A stretch of 64,000 bases of DNA from positions 2,294,001-2,358,000 of the forward strand of contig JAYKYS010000007.1 of NCBI GenBank assembly GCA_036924285.1. The letters run 5' to 3'. Origin of the DNA: Asterella californica (lineage: Eukaryota > Streptophyta > Marchantiopsida > Marchantiales > Aytoniaceae). Positions 21,942 to 31,832 of the stretch are shown here, piece by piece (the stretch's first letter is position 1; each line of letters opens with the position of its first letter). The notes under the pieces are model-generated. The model did not search any database. It worked only from the letters and a program-made list of their open reading frames with translations, and was not told where the DNA came from. A program made the position numbers and the translations under genes.

Positions 21942-21944
21942 CTA
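21936..21944 (-). promoter_or_regulatory. Leaky stop codon UAG-CAA-UCA between protease and RT
   Basis: The protease frame ends GAG-GCC-GAA-TAG-CAA-TCA on the minus strand and the same frame stays open through Pol. UAG-CAR-YYA is the tobamovirus-type readthrough context known to be suppressed in plants. An earlier report of stop suppression in the soybean element SIRE1 gives precedent in plant retrotransposons. A fixed ratio of Gag-PR to Pol would follow. Confidence 0.7.
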
Positions 21945-23321
21945 TTCGGCCTCGTTCATATCTTCTTCTTCGTCAATTTCATAGCACTGTAGATAGTTGA
22001 CCATCGAATAAGGGTCTCCTTTCCTTTCTCCTGCGCTGCTTGTTGATGAATCAGATCCTGAAGTATAACCCTCATCAGTCGACTCTGTTTCGCCCTGATG
22101 TGTTATCTTCTTCCAGGAAACCATCACAGCCTTATCAGTTGGTTTCTGTGGATCTTTGAACTGTAAACGGTGCCGGTACCAATCTGTTAGTACTTTGGCA
22201 CCATACAACCATGGCCTCCCAATCAAAATTTGATAACCAGACTTAACCAAAGGGCGCAACACAACATAGGTGAGTTTAAAAGAAATTCCGCCTATTAAGG
22301 TGGAAATGTTGCGCAGTAGCCCAAGTGGTCGTCTTCTCGTTTGATCTGCCAGCCGTAACACCCGCTGAGTTTCTTCAAACTTGCTGAAACCCAACGCGTG
22401 TGCCGTGTCTTCTGTCATTATGTTGACTCCTGATCCGGAGTCAATTGGCACTTTCCTAATTACACAGCCTGCAACCTCCACTTCCACTTCTGGAGATCCC
22501 AGGTCTTCTGCCTCGATGTGAAACAGAGAAGGCAACTTTGATCTTCTTGCTTTAGTGGGTTTCTTCAGTGCTTGAAGTAACAATTTTCTGTAAATTTTGT
22601 TATCTTCAATCAGCTGCTTGAAACTTATGTTAGCCTTCTGTGTTTCCAGATCAGCTACCACATCATAGTGTGGTACTGCCACAGGTTCTTTCTTCACAGG
22701 TTCCGGTCGACTGTGCTTCTTCGGAACCTCTTCGTTCTTGGCCGCAGTCTTGTCATCAGTGGCCGAAGTACGGAAAATCTTGGGTACGGACGAAGTTGAT
22801 TGTTCTGGTACTTCGGCCGAAGTTGTATCAGCTTCTCTTGTCGAAGTTCCTGCTCGTAGTAACTCCTTCTTCAGGAGTTCGCGGACTTCGTCCGTAATGT
22901 CAACTGGTAGTCTCGGAGGATTTACGCTCTTCAGTGTTTCTTCTTCCTCCGTATCCTCCTCAACTATCTTCTTCTTGGCTTTCTCCGCAGCCTTCTTCTG
23001 CTTCTTCAGCTCTTTCTTCGATTGAGTCTTTATGGGCGCTTCTTCTGCCTTTCTCTTAGTCTTGAAAGAGCTTCTGGTGTCCACTTTACAAACCCAAGTT
23101 TCTTCTGGTGGCCATCCTTCATCTCCAGCGGCTTTCCATTCTTCCAAGTCTACCTTGTGCAGTTGAGCTTCTCCAGGACGTTCTGTTTTGGGATCAAAGC
23201 GAACCCCTCTCTTCTCTGCGGGTGGGTTAGTACAATCTGCTGTGGCATGTCCTGGCTGATGACACCTTCCACAAAGTGCTACATATCTCATCGATTTCTT
23301 TGGGTGAGGGCAGTTTGGTGA
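21942..23321 (-). CDS. Third zinc knuckle and aspartic protease (element 2 Gag-PR, C-terminal part)
   Basis: This is the continuation of the gag frame past TGA 23322-23324. It opens with the third CCHC knuckle, CGRCHQPGHATADC. A Lys/Glu-rich linker follows, then the protease core VPIDSGSGVNIM (Asp-Ser-Gly) and GYQILIGRPWLYG. It ends in an acidic tail before UAG 21942-21944. The protease would mature Gag and Pol. First ATG after the TGA is at 23291, 11 codons downstream. Confidence 0.85.
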   Translation of the reverse strand, partial: SPNCPHPKKSMRYVALCGRCHQPGHATADCTNPPAEKRGVRFDPKTERPGEAQLHKVDLEEWKAAGDEGWPPEETWVCKVDTRSSFKTKRKAEEAPIKTQSKKELKKQKKAAEKAKKKIVEEDTEEEETLKSVNPPRLPVDITDEVRELLKKELLRAGTSTREADTTSAEVPEQSTSSVPKIFRTSATDDKTAAKNEEVPKKHSRPEPVKKEPVAVPHYDVVADLETQKANISFKQLIEDNKIYRKLLLQALKKPTKARRSKLPSLFHIEAEDLGSPEVEVEVAGCVIRKVPIDSGSGVNIMTEDTAHALGFSKFEETQRVLRLADQTRRRPLGLLRNISTLIGGISFKLTYVVLRPLVKSGYQILIGRPWLYGAKVLTDWYRHRLQFKDPQKPTDKAVMVSWKKITHQGETESTDEGYTSGSDSSTSSAGERKGDPYSMVNYLQCYEIDEEEDMNEAE

Positions 23322-25304
23322 TCAATGTTCCAAACTGCCACAATTAAAACAAGACCCATGGGGTGGTGGTTTATTTGCTCCTGGCGGACTCATCAAACGT
23401 TTCTGAGATACATTCAGGGCCCTCTCTTTTGGTGCAAACCTTTGAATTGGTATGGGTTGAATTGGAGTAATTGCTGGCTGTGTTGGGGATGGATTCGTTA
23501 ATACTCCATATACTTCGTCCGGAGTTTCCACAAAGAATGAGCTATAATATGATTCGAATGCTGGTGCCCATTCAAGTGATTGTGCCTGAAATGTTCTGTT
23601 GTTCTTACATTCCGTATTAGCATGTCCTGATTTGCCGCATGTCGTACACCATAAGCTCAGACAGGATGTAGCAGGTGATTTTCTCCCTTCAGGAGATCGT
23701 ACCATCTGCACTTTCAGGTCTGCAAACCCTTTAATCATCTCCTCCATGAGTTGATTACTATCCCCCTTTTTCTTGCTCTTCTTTTCCTTCGAGCTTTTCT
23801 TTTCTTTGGACGAAGAACTGCGTTTCATTCTTCGTTCTTCTTCGCTCGAAGAAGATGAACTCGCCGATGAAGACTCTTCGGCTTCGGCCGAAGAAGACTC
23901 ATCGTCAGAAGATTCCTCGGAGGAAGAAGGTTCTCTGCGACCCTTCTTCTGCTTCTTCCTCCGAGTCGTTTTACCTTCCTTCCTTTCTCTCTTTCCTTTC
24001 TTCTTCCCTTTTATCCATCCTCCTTTACTTCCGAGGGTGGACGCTTCAAATGCTTCTGCTGAAGCAACAACCTCTTCGATGGCGTCCATCTTTCCTCTGC
24101 GACACCAGATCTCCATCTCAATCGGTAAGCCTGTAACTAGCCATTCTGTGGCTTGATCCATAGAGTATGGGTTGGCTGTACCCATCCTCAGAATTCTGTC
24201 CAGTAGATTGTAGAATCTTTGAACATAATCTTTTAAGCTCTCTTTCTTTCCTCTGATCAGTCTGGTCAGCTTTCCTAAAACTTGACGATTGTACCCAATT
24301 TCCCGGAATCGCTCTAAGAACTTTGTCCTCAGCTTGTCCCAAGTATCGATGTCTCCTGGTACTCTATTTGCATGATTGTACCAGCTGCGTGCTCTCTTCC
24401 TGAGAAGACTCGGAAAGATTCGCAGACGATCTGGTTCAGCATCTTCCTTATTAGTGACAGATACAGATTCAAACAATTTAATGTAAGCATCTGCATCCTC
24501 ATCGTCATCTGAAGATCCTCCTCTGAACTTTGGGTATCCATGTTTCGTGATAGGTTGGCCTGCCATACTTCGAACAAAAGGAGCCCTTGGAACTTGAGTT
24601 GCTATCTTGGCAGGGGCTGGAATCGGCGCTGGTATTGCAGCTTGAACGAGGACAGCAGGGGCAATACCCGCAGCAGCAGCTGCTTGGGCTTGTCTCTTCT
24701 TGAATATGGACGGTCCTGTGGTTGGCTGTAAGTAAGGAGCAGCGCTTTCTTTCTGAGTCACTGGAGTTAATGGAAGGATTTCCCGCACCAGTGCTTGAGG
24801 AATAAGTTCCTGCGCCTGTAAAAGTTCCACTAAGGTAGTAACAGCTTCTACTGCCTTAGTCGCAGCTTCTTCATTCGAAGAAGTAAACTGATCTTGATCT
24901 GCAGAAGTACTTCCTATCTCTGGGTCAGGAGTAAACAACTGCGGATATAAAACGGTATTGACTTCGGGGAAAGGTTTCCACCCTACTTCACTTTCTGGAT
25001 GTTCGTTCTCAGCACTTAGCCGAGTGGTAACTTCTTCGAAGTCAAGTTCTCTTTGAGCAGATTCGAAAGGGGTTGGAGGTAATGACTTTGGTGTCCGGGG
25101 TGAACTTGATTCACCAAGGCTTGGTTCCTTCCTCTTCCATTCTTTTGAGTTAGGTGTTCTCCAACCTCGTTCTCTCTTCTTATGCTCTTCTTTCAACCGA
25201 CGAGCTTCTTCCAGAATCTGTTCTCGATATTCTGCTCGTCTTTCTCGCCTCCTGTCTCTCTCAGATTGCACGTTTCCAGGAGGATCAAGCTTGCCCGTCG
25301 ACAT
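23322..25304 (-). CDS. Gag (capsid and two zinc knuckles), element 2
   Basis: I start it at ATG 25302-25304 (MSTGKLDPPGNVQ); an earlier in-frame GTG at 25328 is less likely. A basic-acidic N-terminal helix is followed by the gag capsid domain (KFRGGSSDDDEDADAYIKLF, RIFPSLLRKRARSWYNH, WDKLRTKFLERF, SLKDYVQRFYNLLDRIL). Next come a very basic stretch, a Ser/Glu-rich region and CCHC knuckles CTTCGKSGHANTEC and CFNCGSLEH-stop-SPNC. The TGA at 23322-23324 falls inside knuckle 2, in place of one non-ligand residue, and the frame continues in phase. Without readthrough the product lacks the protease and knuckle 3. Confidence 0.9.
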   Translation of the reverse strand: MSTGKLDPPGNVQSERDRRRERRAEYREQILEEARRLKEEHKKRERGWRTPNSKEWKRKEPSLGESSSPRTPKSLPPTPFESAQRELDFEEVTTRLSAENEHPESEVGWKPFPEVNTVLYPQLFTPDPEIGSTSADQDQFTSSNEEAATKAVEAVTTLVELLQAQELIPQALVREILPLTPVTQKESAAPYLQPTTGPSIFKKRQAQAAAAAGIAPAVLVQAAIPAPIPAPAKIATQVPRAPFVRSMAGQPITKHGYPKFRGGSSDDDEDADAYIKLFESVSVTNKEDAEPDRLRIFPSLLRKRARSWYNHANRVPGDIDTWDKLRTKFLERFREIGYNRQVLGKLTRLIRGKKESLKDYVQRFYNLLDRILRMGTANPYSMDQATEWLVTGLPIEMEIWCRRGKMDAIEEVVASAEAFEASTLGSKGGWIKGKKKGKRERKEGKTTRRKKQKKGRREPSSSEESSDDESSSAEAEESSSASSSSSSEEERRMKRSSSSKEKKSSKEKKSKKKGDSNQLMEEMIKGFADLKVQMVRSPEGRKSPATSCLSLWCTTCGKSGHANTECKNNRTFQAQSLEWAPAFESYYSSFFVETPDEVYGVLTNPSPTQPAITPIQPIPIQRFAPKERALNVSQKRLMSPPGANKPPPHGSCFNCGSLEH

Positions 25305-25355
25305 ACATGTCTCTGGACTTCTGTTCACTGATCTTGGATAATTTCAGCATTCGCA

Positions 25356-25373
25356 TCCCCGGCAGCGGCGCCA
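25356..25373 (-). other. Primer-binding site of element 2 (tRNA-Asp-like)
   Basis: TGGCGCCGCTGCCGGGGA on the minus strand lies 21 bp inside the 5' LTR. It matches the complement of the plant tRNA-Asp 3' end (TGGCGCCGTTGCCGGGGA as I recall it) with one mismatch. Confidence 0.85.
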
Positions 25374-26141
25374 AAATTTATTCAGCCTTCTATATGTAAC
25401 ACACAAGAAAACCAAAAAATGCTCGAAAGTAGTAATTTAAGGATCGAACCCACAGAGATGCAAGTAAAGATCATCCAAAAGTAGTAAACACGTAACAAAG
25501 GTGATTCTTTATAGTTGTCTTTTATTCTCACGGGCAGAAATCAGTCCCGGTAGAGATCAAACTCAGATCTATCCAACAAGACAGAGTTGATAATCCTGAC
25601 AAACAAACATAACAGGTACTGAACAGGTCAGGGACCTCAAGAAACAGATGAACAACAGAGAAACAGAGTCACGGACGGAAATGTCACACGAGGAAGTACT
25701 GCTGAAGTGCTACTAAGTAGCCTCTAACACCATAAACGCTAAGTATCTTCACACTAAGTTACTTTCACTACTACTGCTCTCGGAAAACTCTGGCGAAGAA
25801 GACTCTTCTTCCGCCGAAGAACCAGATTGAACTTCTTCCTAAGTGTTCCACCAAAGAACAACTTCTTCCGAATTCAACTTCGCCCAAGAACGTCTTCGTA
25901 GGAAACTAACTCCGCAGATGCTGGTCTATTCTCAGTCTTCACCGTAAACGTTCTACTCTGATTTCAAATGTCAACAGCAAATTCTTCGGCACCCAGACTA
26001 ATTCCTACCACAGCAAACTACGATACTTCGTAGGTAAATCCTTCGCAGAAGACAAAACACTCAATGGCTCCGTAAACTCAGGAAATAGAAAACTCAAGAA
26101 TGATAAAACACATAGAGGTCCTGAATACAAACAACACAACG

Positions 26142-26149
26142 CTTATATA
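26142..26149 (-). promoter_or_regulatory. TATA box of element 2 (5' LTR copy, genomic RNA promoter)
   Basis: TATATAAG on the minus strand, same context as 16694-16701. Genomic RNA would begin about 30 bp downstream. The frame in this LTR lies upstream of the start and would not be in that transcript. Confidence 0.6.
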
Positions 26150-26180
26150 CAGATTTTCCCGAAGATGACGGATCTTCTTC

Positions 26181-27867
26181 CTAAGAAGTCGGGCGTACTT
26201 CTGGACCGTCGGATGAAGGTCCTGTGTCCGAAACGACACCAGGAACGACACCGCTTTCTACTGCTAACTCTCTACCTATCTCACAAACTGAGAACTCTAC
26301 GGTTGCTCTAACCTCCCTAAGCTCTCTAACTACTCGCTGGCCTAGCCTAGCTACCCGGTTCCTAGCTGAAGTACCCTCCGCATCTGCAGCTAAGAACTCC
26401 TCTCTAACCTGGCGAAGAAATCCCACTTCTTCGGTATCCAGCTCAACGGCGAAGTAGTCTTCAGCACCGGCTCGACCCTACTCCGAAGTTGAGCACTCAG
26501 TTCCTCGGCCTTGACGGTGTGTCGCTTCAGATCCTCGATCTCCTGCGTCATCTTCGCGACGACATCCAGATTCCTGTCCCGCTGAAGTCGTACCTCGTCC
26601 AACTCCTTCTTCATCAAAGACAGAACTTTCTCATGCTCGTTGTCGCGATCAATCTTCTGCCGAAGAAGTTCCTCCTTCTCTGATGTCACACTCTTCAGTT
26701 CATCGGTCCTCGTCTGCGCCTCCTTCTGGGCCATGCGAAGTGCAGCTCTCAGGTTCTCCTTCTCTTCCTTCCAGTTACCTCGGCCGAAGTGCATCGTATG
26801 CACTAACTCTGCCAGGTTCAGCTTCCTACCGACGACTTCCTCGTAAGTCCCGCGGTTCGCTTCCAAGCTGTACAGTAACGGTACAACTACATCTTTGAGG
26901 TAATCCGTCGAAGAAGCTAATCGTTCGATCTCACCAACTGTCGATGAAGAAACAGCGCTCTTTGGTGTAGTGGCAACGTCCTTCTCCATCTGAGGAGTAC
27001 TCCCTTCCTCGGCTTCCTCGGTCGTCTCTTCAACTGCTTCATCATCGGTCCGAACCGTCTTCGTCATCTTCATCTTCTTCCGAGACTTCTGCACAGACCT
27101 CGGCGTCTCCTCCAGAGATTTCTTCCTTCCACTCCTGCGAATCGGAGGAGACACCTCGACTACATCTTCGTCCTCGGCCGGAGTAACTGCTTCGGGCGTC
27201 TTCTCTGGAGTTGGCGTTGAAGTCGATGCCTCGTTCTTCTTCGTTACCTCCACTGCTACTTCGGCTTGTGCTCCTTCGGCTTCGACTTCGTCGAAGAACC
27301 TCTCGAGTTGTACATCTCGTGCTGGAGTCTGTACCACCTGAAATTCATCATCCTCTTCACTGCTTCGAGCGAAGCAGCGGCAGAGGTGGTGTCAAACAGA
27401 AGATCACCTTCCCGACCTGCATCGTCGATTCCCAAAACAGCGGATCAGTGAGCTTCGGTCCAGTTATTCGGTCGTCCATAGTGCTCATCGGCCGGATACT
27501 GCTTGCAGACCTTCAACTCGTGCACCAATTTGGAGGAAACCATCCCCCACCAAGGAAGCAAAAAGAACGATAACCCCATTTCCTCGAGCTCTTTGTCGTA
27601 GCGGCGAAGAGCCAGTCGATTAACTTCAAACGATCGGAGCCTCGGCGCCTTAGTCGTTTGCATCCCGCGCATCCCTATGATTACTGCAACGATCTTCGCT
27701 ACAAACGGATTCCTCGCTGCAATCCTTTCCTCCCCCGTAACTGATGTACTTCGACGTTCGGTAAATGCGGCTCTCTGCGCCCTGCTATCGCTCGCTCTGG
27801 GAATAGTAAAACAGTAAAGTAAACAACTTGTTACCTTGCTTATATCCCGCGATAGGCTTTCCTGCAC
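26181..27867 (-). pseudogene. LTR-resident frame of element 2, 5' LTR copy (broken)
   Basis: This is the same protein frame as 16733-18757, with different lesions: TGA at 27445-27447 where the 3' LTR has TGG (WTEAHW), a 337 bp deletion at 27355/27356 removing much of the N-terminal domain, and a one-base loss near 26455 (GTAGTCTTC for GTAGTTCTTC). At the site of the 3' LTR stop this copy still reads CAA. Because both LTRs come from one template at integration, the parental frame had neither set of lesions. Confidence 0.8.
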
Positions 27868-28173
27868 GTGCCGAAGTTAGGGTTTTCCTCTTGACGACTG
27901 ACATTCTTCAGTCGGCTGTAACTTCGTCGTTCGGTCTCCGATTGCCTCGCACAACATATCGTTAGAAAGCTCTTCGTCCGAGGAATTCATCTATGAGAAA
28001 ATCATCTTTCAGTGTCTCCATAGATTCGATAAGTTCCTCCAGAACTGGGATTCTTCACTAAACTTCTAATTAACACTATTCTACTCATATCGTTTATCTT
28101 CTATCATCTATTCTTCTTATTTACTTTACAACTAATCAATTAATTAACAAAAACGAAAAACCAAGGCTTCACA

Positions 28174-29312
28174 GTATCCAATAGTAGAATAGTGAATCGT
28201 CTTATTAGCCCATAAAGAACAAGAAAGTAATCTAAGCCACTCTCTATGTCTACTGTCACATGTCTTCACCAAAGCTTGAACAATCGATGGATGTCTATGT
28301 TTACTCTTGCCAATCTTCTTTGGATTCATTGCAGTAGTAAGCTTGAGCTTCCACCATATCGAAGAAAGAACTCTTTCGCTTTTGCACCACGTAATTCTCC
28401 TCTGTTTGCTCGTAGTCTTTCTATTATATTCATATCTACAAACAATATCTTCAAGCACAAATCTACATATATCTTCCGTGGTCTTCATCTTCAGTGCTCG
28501 CCCTTATACAAAGTTGGAGATATCCTCACGAGTCAAAACCAAATATCGCATATCTCATAAACATGGAGGCATTATCATCAATTCAAGAACCCACTAGAAG
28601 TGAATACAAGGTGGAGAAGTTGACACAAGACAATCCTTATATTGCATCTTTGAGTAAAGAACTGACGTAGTTCACCACATCTCGATACAGACTTTTCCAC
28701 CAATATCTTCTCTTCACTTGACGTAAGTAGCCCAAATCCTTGATGTCCAGCCCATAAGGTATCATGGAACTCCTTCATTAGTTGTGGTTTAGTATGTATA
28801 TCTTCCAGTACTCGTATGAACATCCCATCTCTTCTCTGTGGCCGTCTCCAAAGATATCCATCGCGTAGAAGATAGTTATACGTTTGTTTGCTTATCTCTC
28901 TAAACTCTACTTCGCTCCATCCCTCTTACCTCTCCAACGAAATCAGATAATATCTTATGTCATGAAGTCTACATGTGTAAAGCTCTTCCCTAAACAACAA
29001 CAATTTTGAATCTCTAACATGTGGATCAATCAGACACCGAACATCCTTTCTTTCTTCTTATTCAGCTTCTGAAAACATATCATCCTCGTCTATATAACGA
29101 ACCCTTGACAACATATCTGTTACCACATTCTCCTTATCTTTTATATGATTCAGCTCTGGATTCAAGCTCCTGATGTAGACAATACAACGCAACATCACTA
29201 TGTCCGGCGTATTACATTTGGATATCATGTCAAGCAGAGGTAGACAATCTATCTCGAAAACTACATGAGCACCAATTAAAAACTCAGGGTCTGTCTTCAT
29301 TACAGTGATCAC
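28174..29312 (-). pseudogene. Old gypsy element: RNase H end, integrase zinc domain and core (decayed)
   Basis: Minus-strand pieces in order: 29312-29058 with the RNase H/connection end LNHIKDKENVVTDMLSRVRY; 28823-28578 with the zinc-domain motif LMKEFHDTLWAGHQG; and 28490-28144 with the core end REWLRLLSCSLWANKT and STIGY, where element 2 inserted. Multiple stops and frameshifts separate the pieces. RT and protease are missing, so an internal deletion came before or during decay. Confidence 0.7.
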
Positions 29313-29315
29313 ACC

Positions 29316-29682
29316 TCACAACTCTTGAGGATAATCTCGTTGCTTGTCCTTCAAGATTCTAGTCCCAAACCTAGAGATAAGCTGCACATCACTCGCATCA
29401 TCTTGATCTATCACCCAGCCAATCGTCTTCATCTTTATCATTAAATCATCCACATCGACCAACAACTGCTTGTAGAGCCTTTGTGGATTTATGCTCAACT
29501 TCTCTAATTGCATGTTGTTGTTGAATCAGAGCAACCAACGCTTGAAGAATCTGAGCTGTATCAACAACAGGTTGTGCACTTATCGCTGGAACTACAGAAG
29601 GTCCTCCTTGAGAGCTAACATCATCTTGGTCGAGAGCCCCTTGAACTGGAACATTATGAGCAGCAGTAGCATCATGATCCAT
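29316..29682 (-). pseudogene. Probable gag N-terminal remnant of the old gypsy element
   Basis: From ATG 29680-29682 (MDHDATAAHNVPVQGALDQ) the frame reaches the amphipathic motif ILQALVALIQQQHAI, typical of gypsy Gag N-termini, then shifts near 29450 into a frame ending at 29316. It directly precedes the RNase H remnant, consistent with a deleted middle. Assignment rests on composition and position. Confidence 0.4.
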
Positions 29683-29699
29683 CTTCCTCGCTCAATCTA

Positions 29700-29990
29700 A
29701 CCAATTCTCTAAATCAATCATGCCAATTGCTCTCAGTGGAAGCACAAGATGTCATGATGAGAGTCTTTCTTGAGGAGGGCGGACCTCTTGACTGTGATTG
29801 ATTGTGAGATCGATCAAAAGAAAAATAAACTGCTGCTAACGATCAAAACTCAAATTCGGTCTCTTGCATTCACCAAATCAATTCAGACACCCATAATGTG
29901 CAAATAAGCTTGTCCAAGACCCAAGAACTTTATTCACGATTCAAATTTCAACATCAAGGTCATCAACGATAAGAATCTTCTCCTATGTCT
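29700..29990. other. No gene seen (probable leader of the old gypsy element)
   Basis: AT-rich sequence between the gag remnant and the LTR-like repeat. No clear primer site was found. Confidence 0.3.
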
Positions 29991-29994
29991 CCTA

Positions 29995-30360
29995 CGCATT
30001 CATCAACACATTCATTCATACAATCATCGCACACATTCTACAACAAAATATCTAAATTTGAAATGTAAAATCTATTCACAATCATCGATGCTCGACCATG
30101 TGTTGCTCCGAGCTCCTCTCTTAACTCCTCCATGATCATATCTTGCCGGTCCATCTTCTCTCGCTCCATCACCTCGACCACTTTCTTAGTTTTCATCACA
30201 ACGATTTACTAATCGCTCAAAATTAAATTCTCTATATTGTTTACAATTCAAGAATCTACCCTCACTCCACTCTTCTCTTCTCTCTTCTTCTCTCCTCACT
30301 CCTTTTCTCTCACAATCTCCTCAATCCTCACTTCTCTTCTTTCACTTCTCTTCTTTGTAA
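29995..30360 (-). repeat. LTR-derived repeat, copy 1, with polypyrimidine tract
   Basis: The sequence from ATCAACACATTCATTCATAC through a long CT-rich tract (about 30240-30360) matches 60660-61090 closely. It lies upstream of the old minus-strand gag, where the 5' LTR should be, and is cut by the TIR element starting at about 30356. Confidence 0.7.
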
Positions 30361-31832
30361 CCTCCTCTAAAAACCACATGTGTTTGATATGATATTTATG
30401 TAAAGCTAGCTGTAGAACTTTCATCATAGAGCAGTAACAAAGTTCTGGACTTTTTCCTCTCTGATCGTAAATGAATATTTCTTTCTAGCTTTGACACGCC
30501 CAGATAACGCCTATCTATCACAAGATTTTTGAAAGATCAATACTGATCAAAAAAGGTCAAAGATCTCAACTTTTTATGAGATTTTATGAAAAAATATCAA
30601 TAATCAACAAGTGATTTCAATAATTTGTGTCTGATATCAGAACATAGAGAGATTCAATAACTATCCACTGCGATAACTATCCAAGTTATAGTTATCCACT
30701 GCGATAACTATCTCAAATACAGTGCTTGAGTTTGATATCAATTTTCTAATTTTTGTTGATATCGAGAGATTTTTCTTGATATTAGTTCATGTTTGATGCT
30801 AGACTGTTCGTCCTCATTTTCGAACAAGAAAGCAACCCGATTCTATGGTTCCTACTGCGTGCTGCAACCCACATGTCTTATGAGTTTTCTCCAAAAGATT
30901 CAGCATATACTCTATAGTTAACATATAATATAAAAACATTGAATATATTTTCTTTAAAATATATAGAGTTCTCACTAACACCTTGATTGTAGTGTATAGT
31001 CTAGTGAGCTTTTAGATTTTCCACTTTTCTCTATGTTTGTCTTTTTCTCTGATGGACCAAAAGTGTACTTTGAATGCATATTATTCACTACTAGAGATGG
31101 AAAACACCATATGCGTCGTTAAGACAGTTTGGTTTTTCAGTATACAAACATAACAAAACATCAACGTACATAGGGGTGTACATTAGACCTAGGTTTCATC
31201 TTCGTCACGTCAAAGAGCATGTCATCATTGACTTCATATGCAAATGCTTGCATTTATTTTATGTTTTTCTTCCGCTGTATGCATGCTCGATACTCCTTGT
31301 TACATGTGATATTTCTCAAGAGAAAGATGAGTTTTTGCTGATATTATGATTTTTTTCAGCACCTTGTTAGATATTAAATAACAACTATTGTTATTGTGCA
31401 AACTCAATCACCTTGACCAGGTGCATAATAACTTCTTGTTGTTATCTCAAGATGTTAAAGTTTAACAATTAGTGAGATCATAAAGTGTCCTTGATATCAA
31501 GGAAATTTATTGCTGTTTGATATCATGCTTTTATTTCAAATTCTTTCTCTGATTCATATTTTGACCACCGTGCATCTTTCTTATTCACATGAAGAAAATA
31601 CCACGAGGGCTTGATGCGAGCTTATCTTTAGGACTATAAGGATATTTATCTTTCAAAAATCATGTGGTAGCTTGGCATTATCTGGGAGTGTCAAAGCTAG
31701 AAAGAAACATTCATTTACAATCAGAGGAATAAAGTCCACAACTTTGTTGTGGCTCTATGCCTAATACAGTTCTACAGCTAGATTTGTGTAGACATCAGAT
31801 CAAACACATGTTTTTAGAGGAGGTTACAAGGA
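30356..31832. mobile_element. Non-autonomous TIR element (~1.48 kb)
   Basis: Ends are inverted repeats of about 165 bp: left 30356-30520 begins TTGTAACCTCCTCTAAAAAC and right 31668-31832 is its inverse, ending GAGGAGGTTACAAG. Shared inner landmarks are CTAGCTGTAGAACT and TTCTAGCTTTGACAC with their inversions. The AT-rich centre has no coding frame. I could not find a convincing target duplication. Long TIRs suggest a Mutator-like family, by inference only. Confidence 0.7.
30655..30715. repeat. Short duplication inside the TIR element
   Basis: The unit ATCCACTGCGATAACTATC occurs twice, separated by AAGTTATAGTT. No function is inferred. Confidence 0.6.

Larger units (their letters stand above)
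15947..28173 (-). mobile_element. Ty3/gypsy retrotransposon 2 with ORF-bearing LTRs, nearly intact
   Basis: The 12.2 kb element is flanked by GTATC at 15942-15946 and 28174-28178. LTRs span 15947-19062 and 25395-28173. On the minus strand the order is LTR, tRNA-Asp-like primer site, gag, protease, leaky UAG, RT-RH-IN, polypurine tract, LTR. Pol is open from end to end and retains the catalytic residues. The LTRs are unusually long because each includes a protein frame in U3. It inserted into the integrase gene of an older gypsy element. No chromodomain was seen, and the primer type resembles non-chromovirus plant lineages such as Tat/Athila (inference). Confidence 0.95.
25395..28173 (-). repeat. 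5' LTR of gypsy element 2 (2779 bp, internal deletion)
   Basis: It ends TGTGAAGCC (28173) and TTACA (25395) on the minus strand. It lacks 337 bp between 27355 and 27356 relative to the other LTR; that exactly equals the length difference, so other indels cancel out. The element RNA would start after the TATA box at 26142-26149. Confidence 0.93.

Noticed and set aside
23773..24156. Plus-strand Ser/Glu/Phe-rich frames opposite gag
   Set aside because: Antisense shadow of the Ser/Glu and Lys-rich Gag region.
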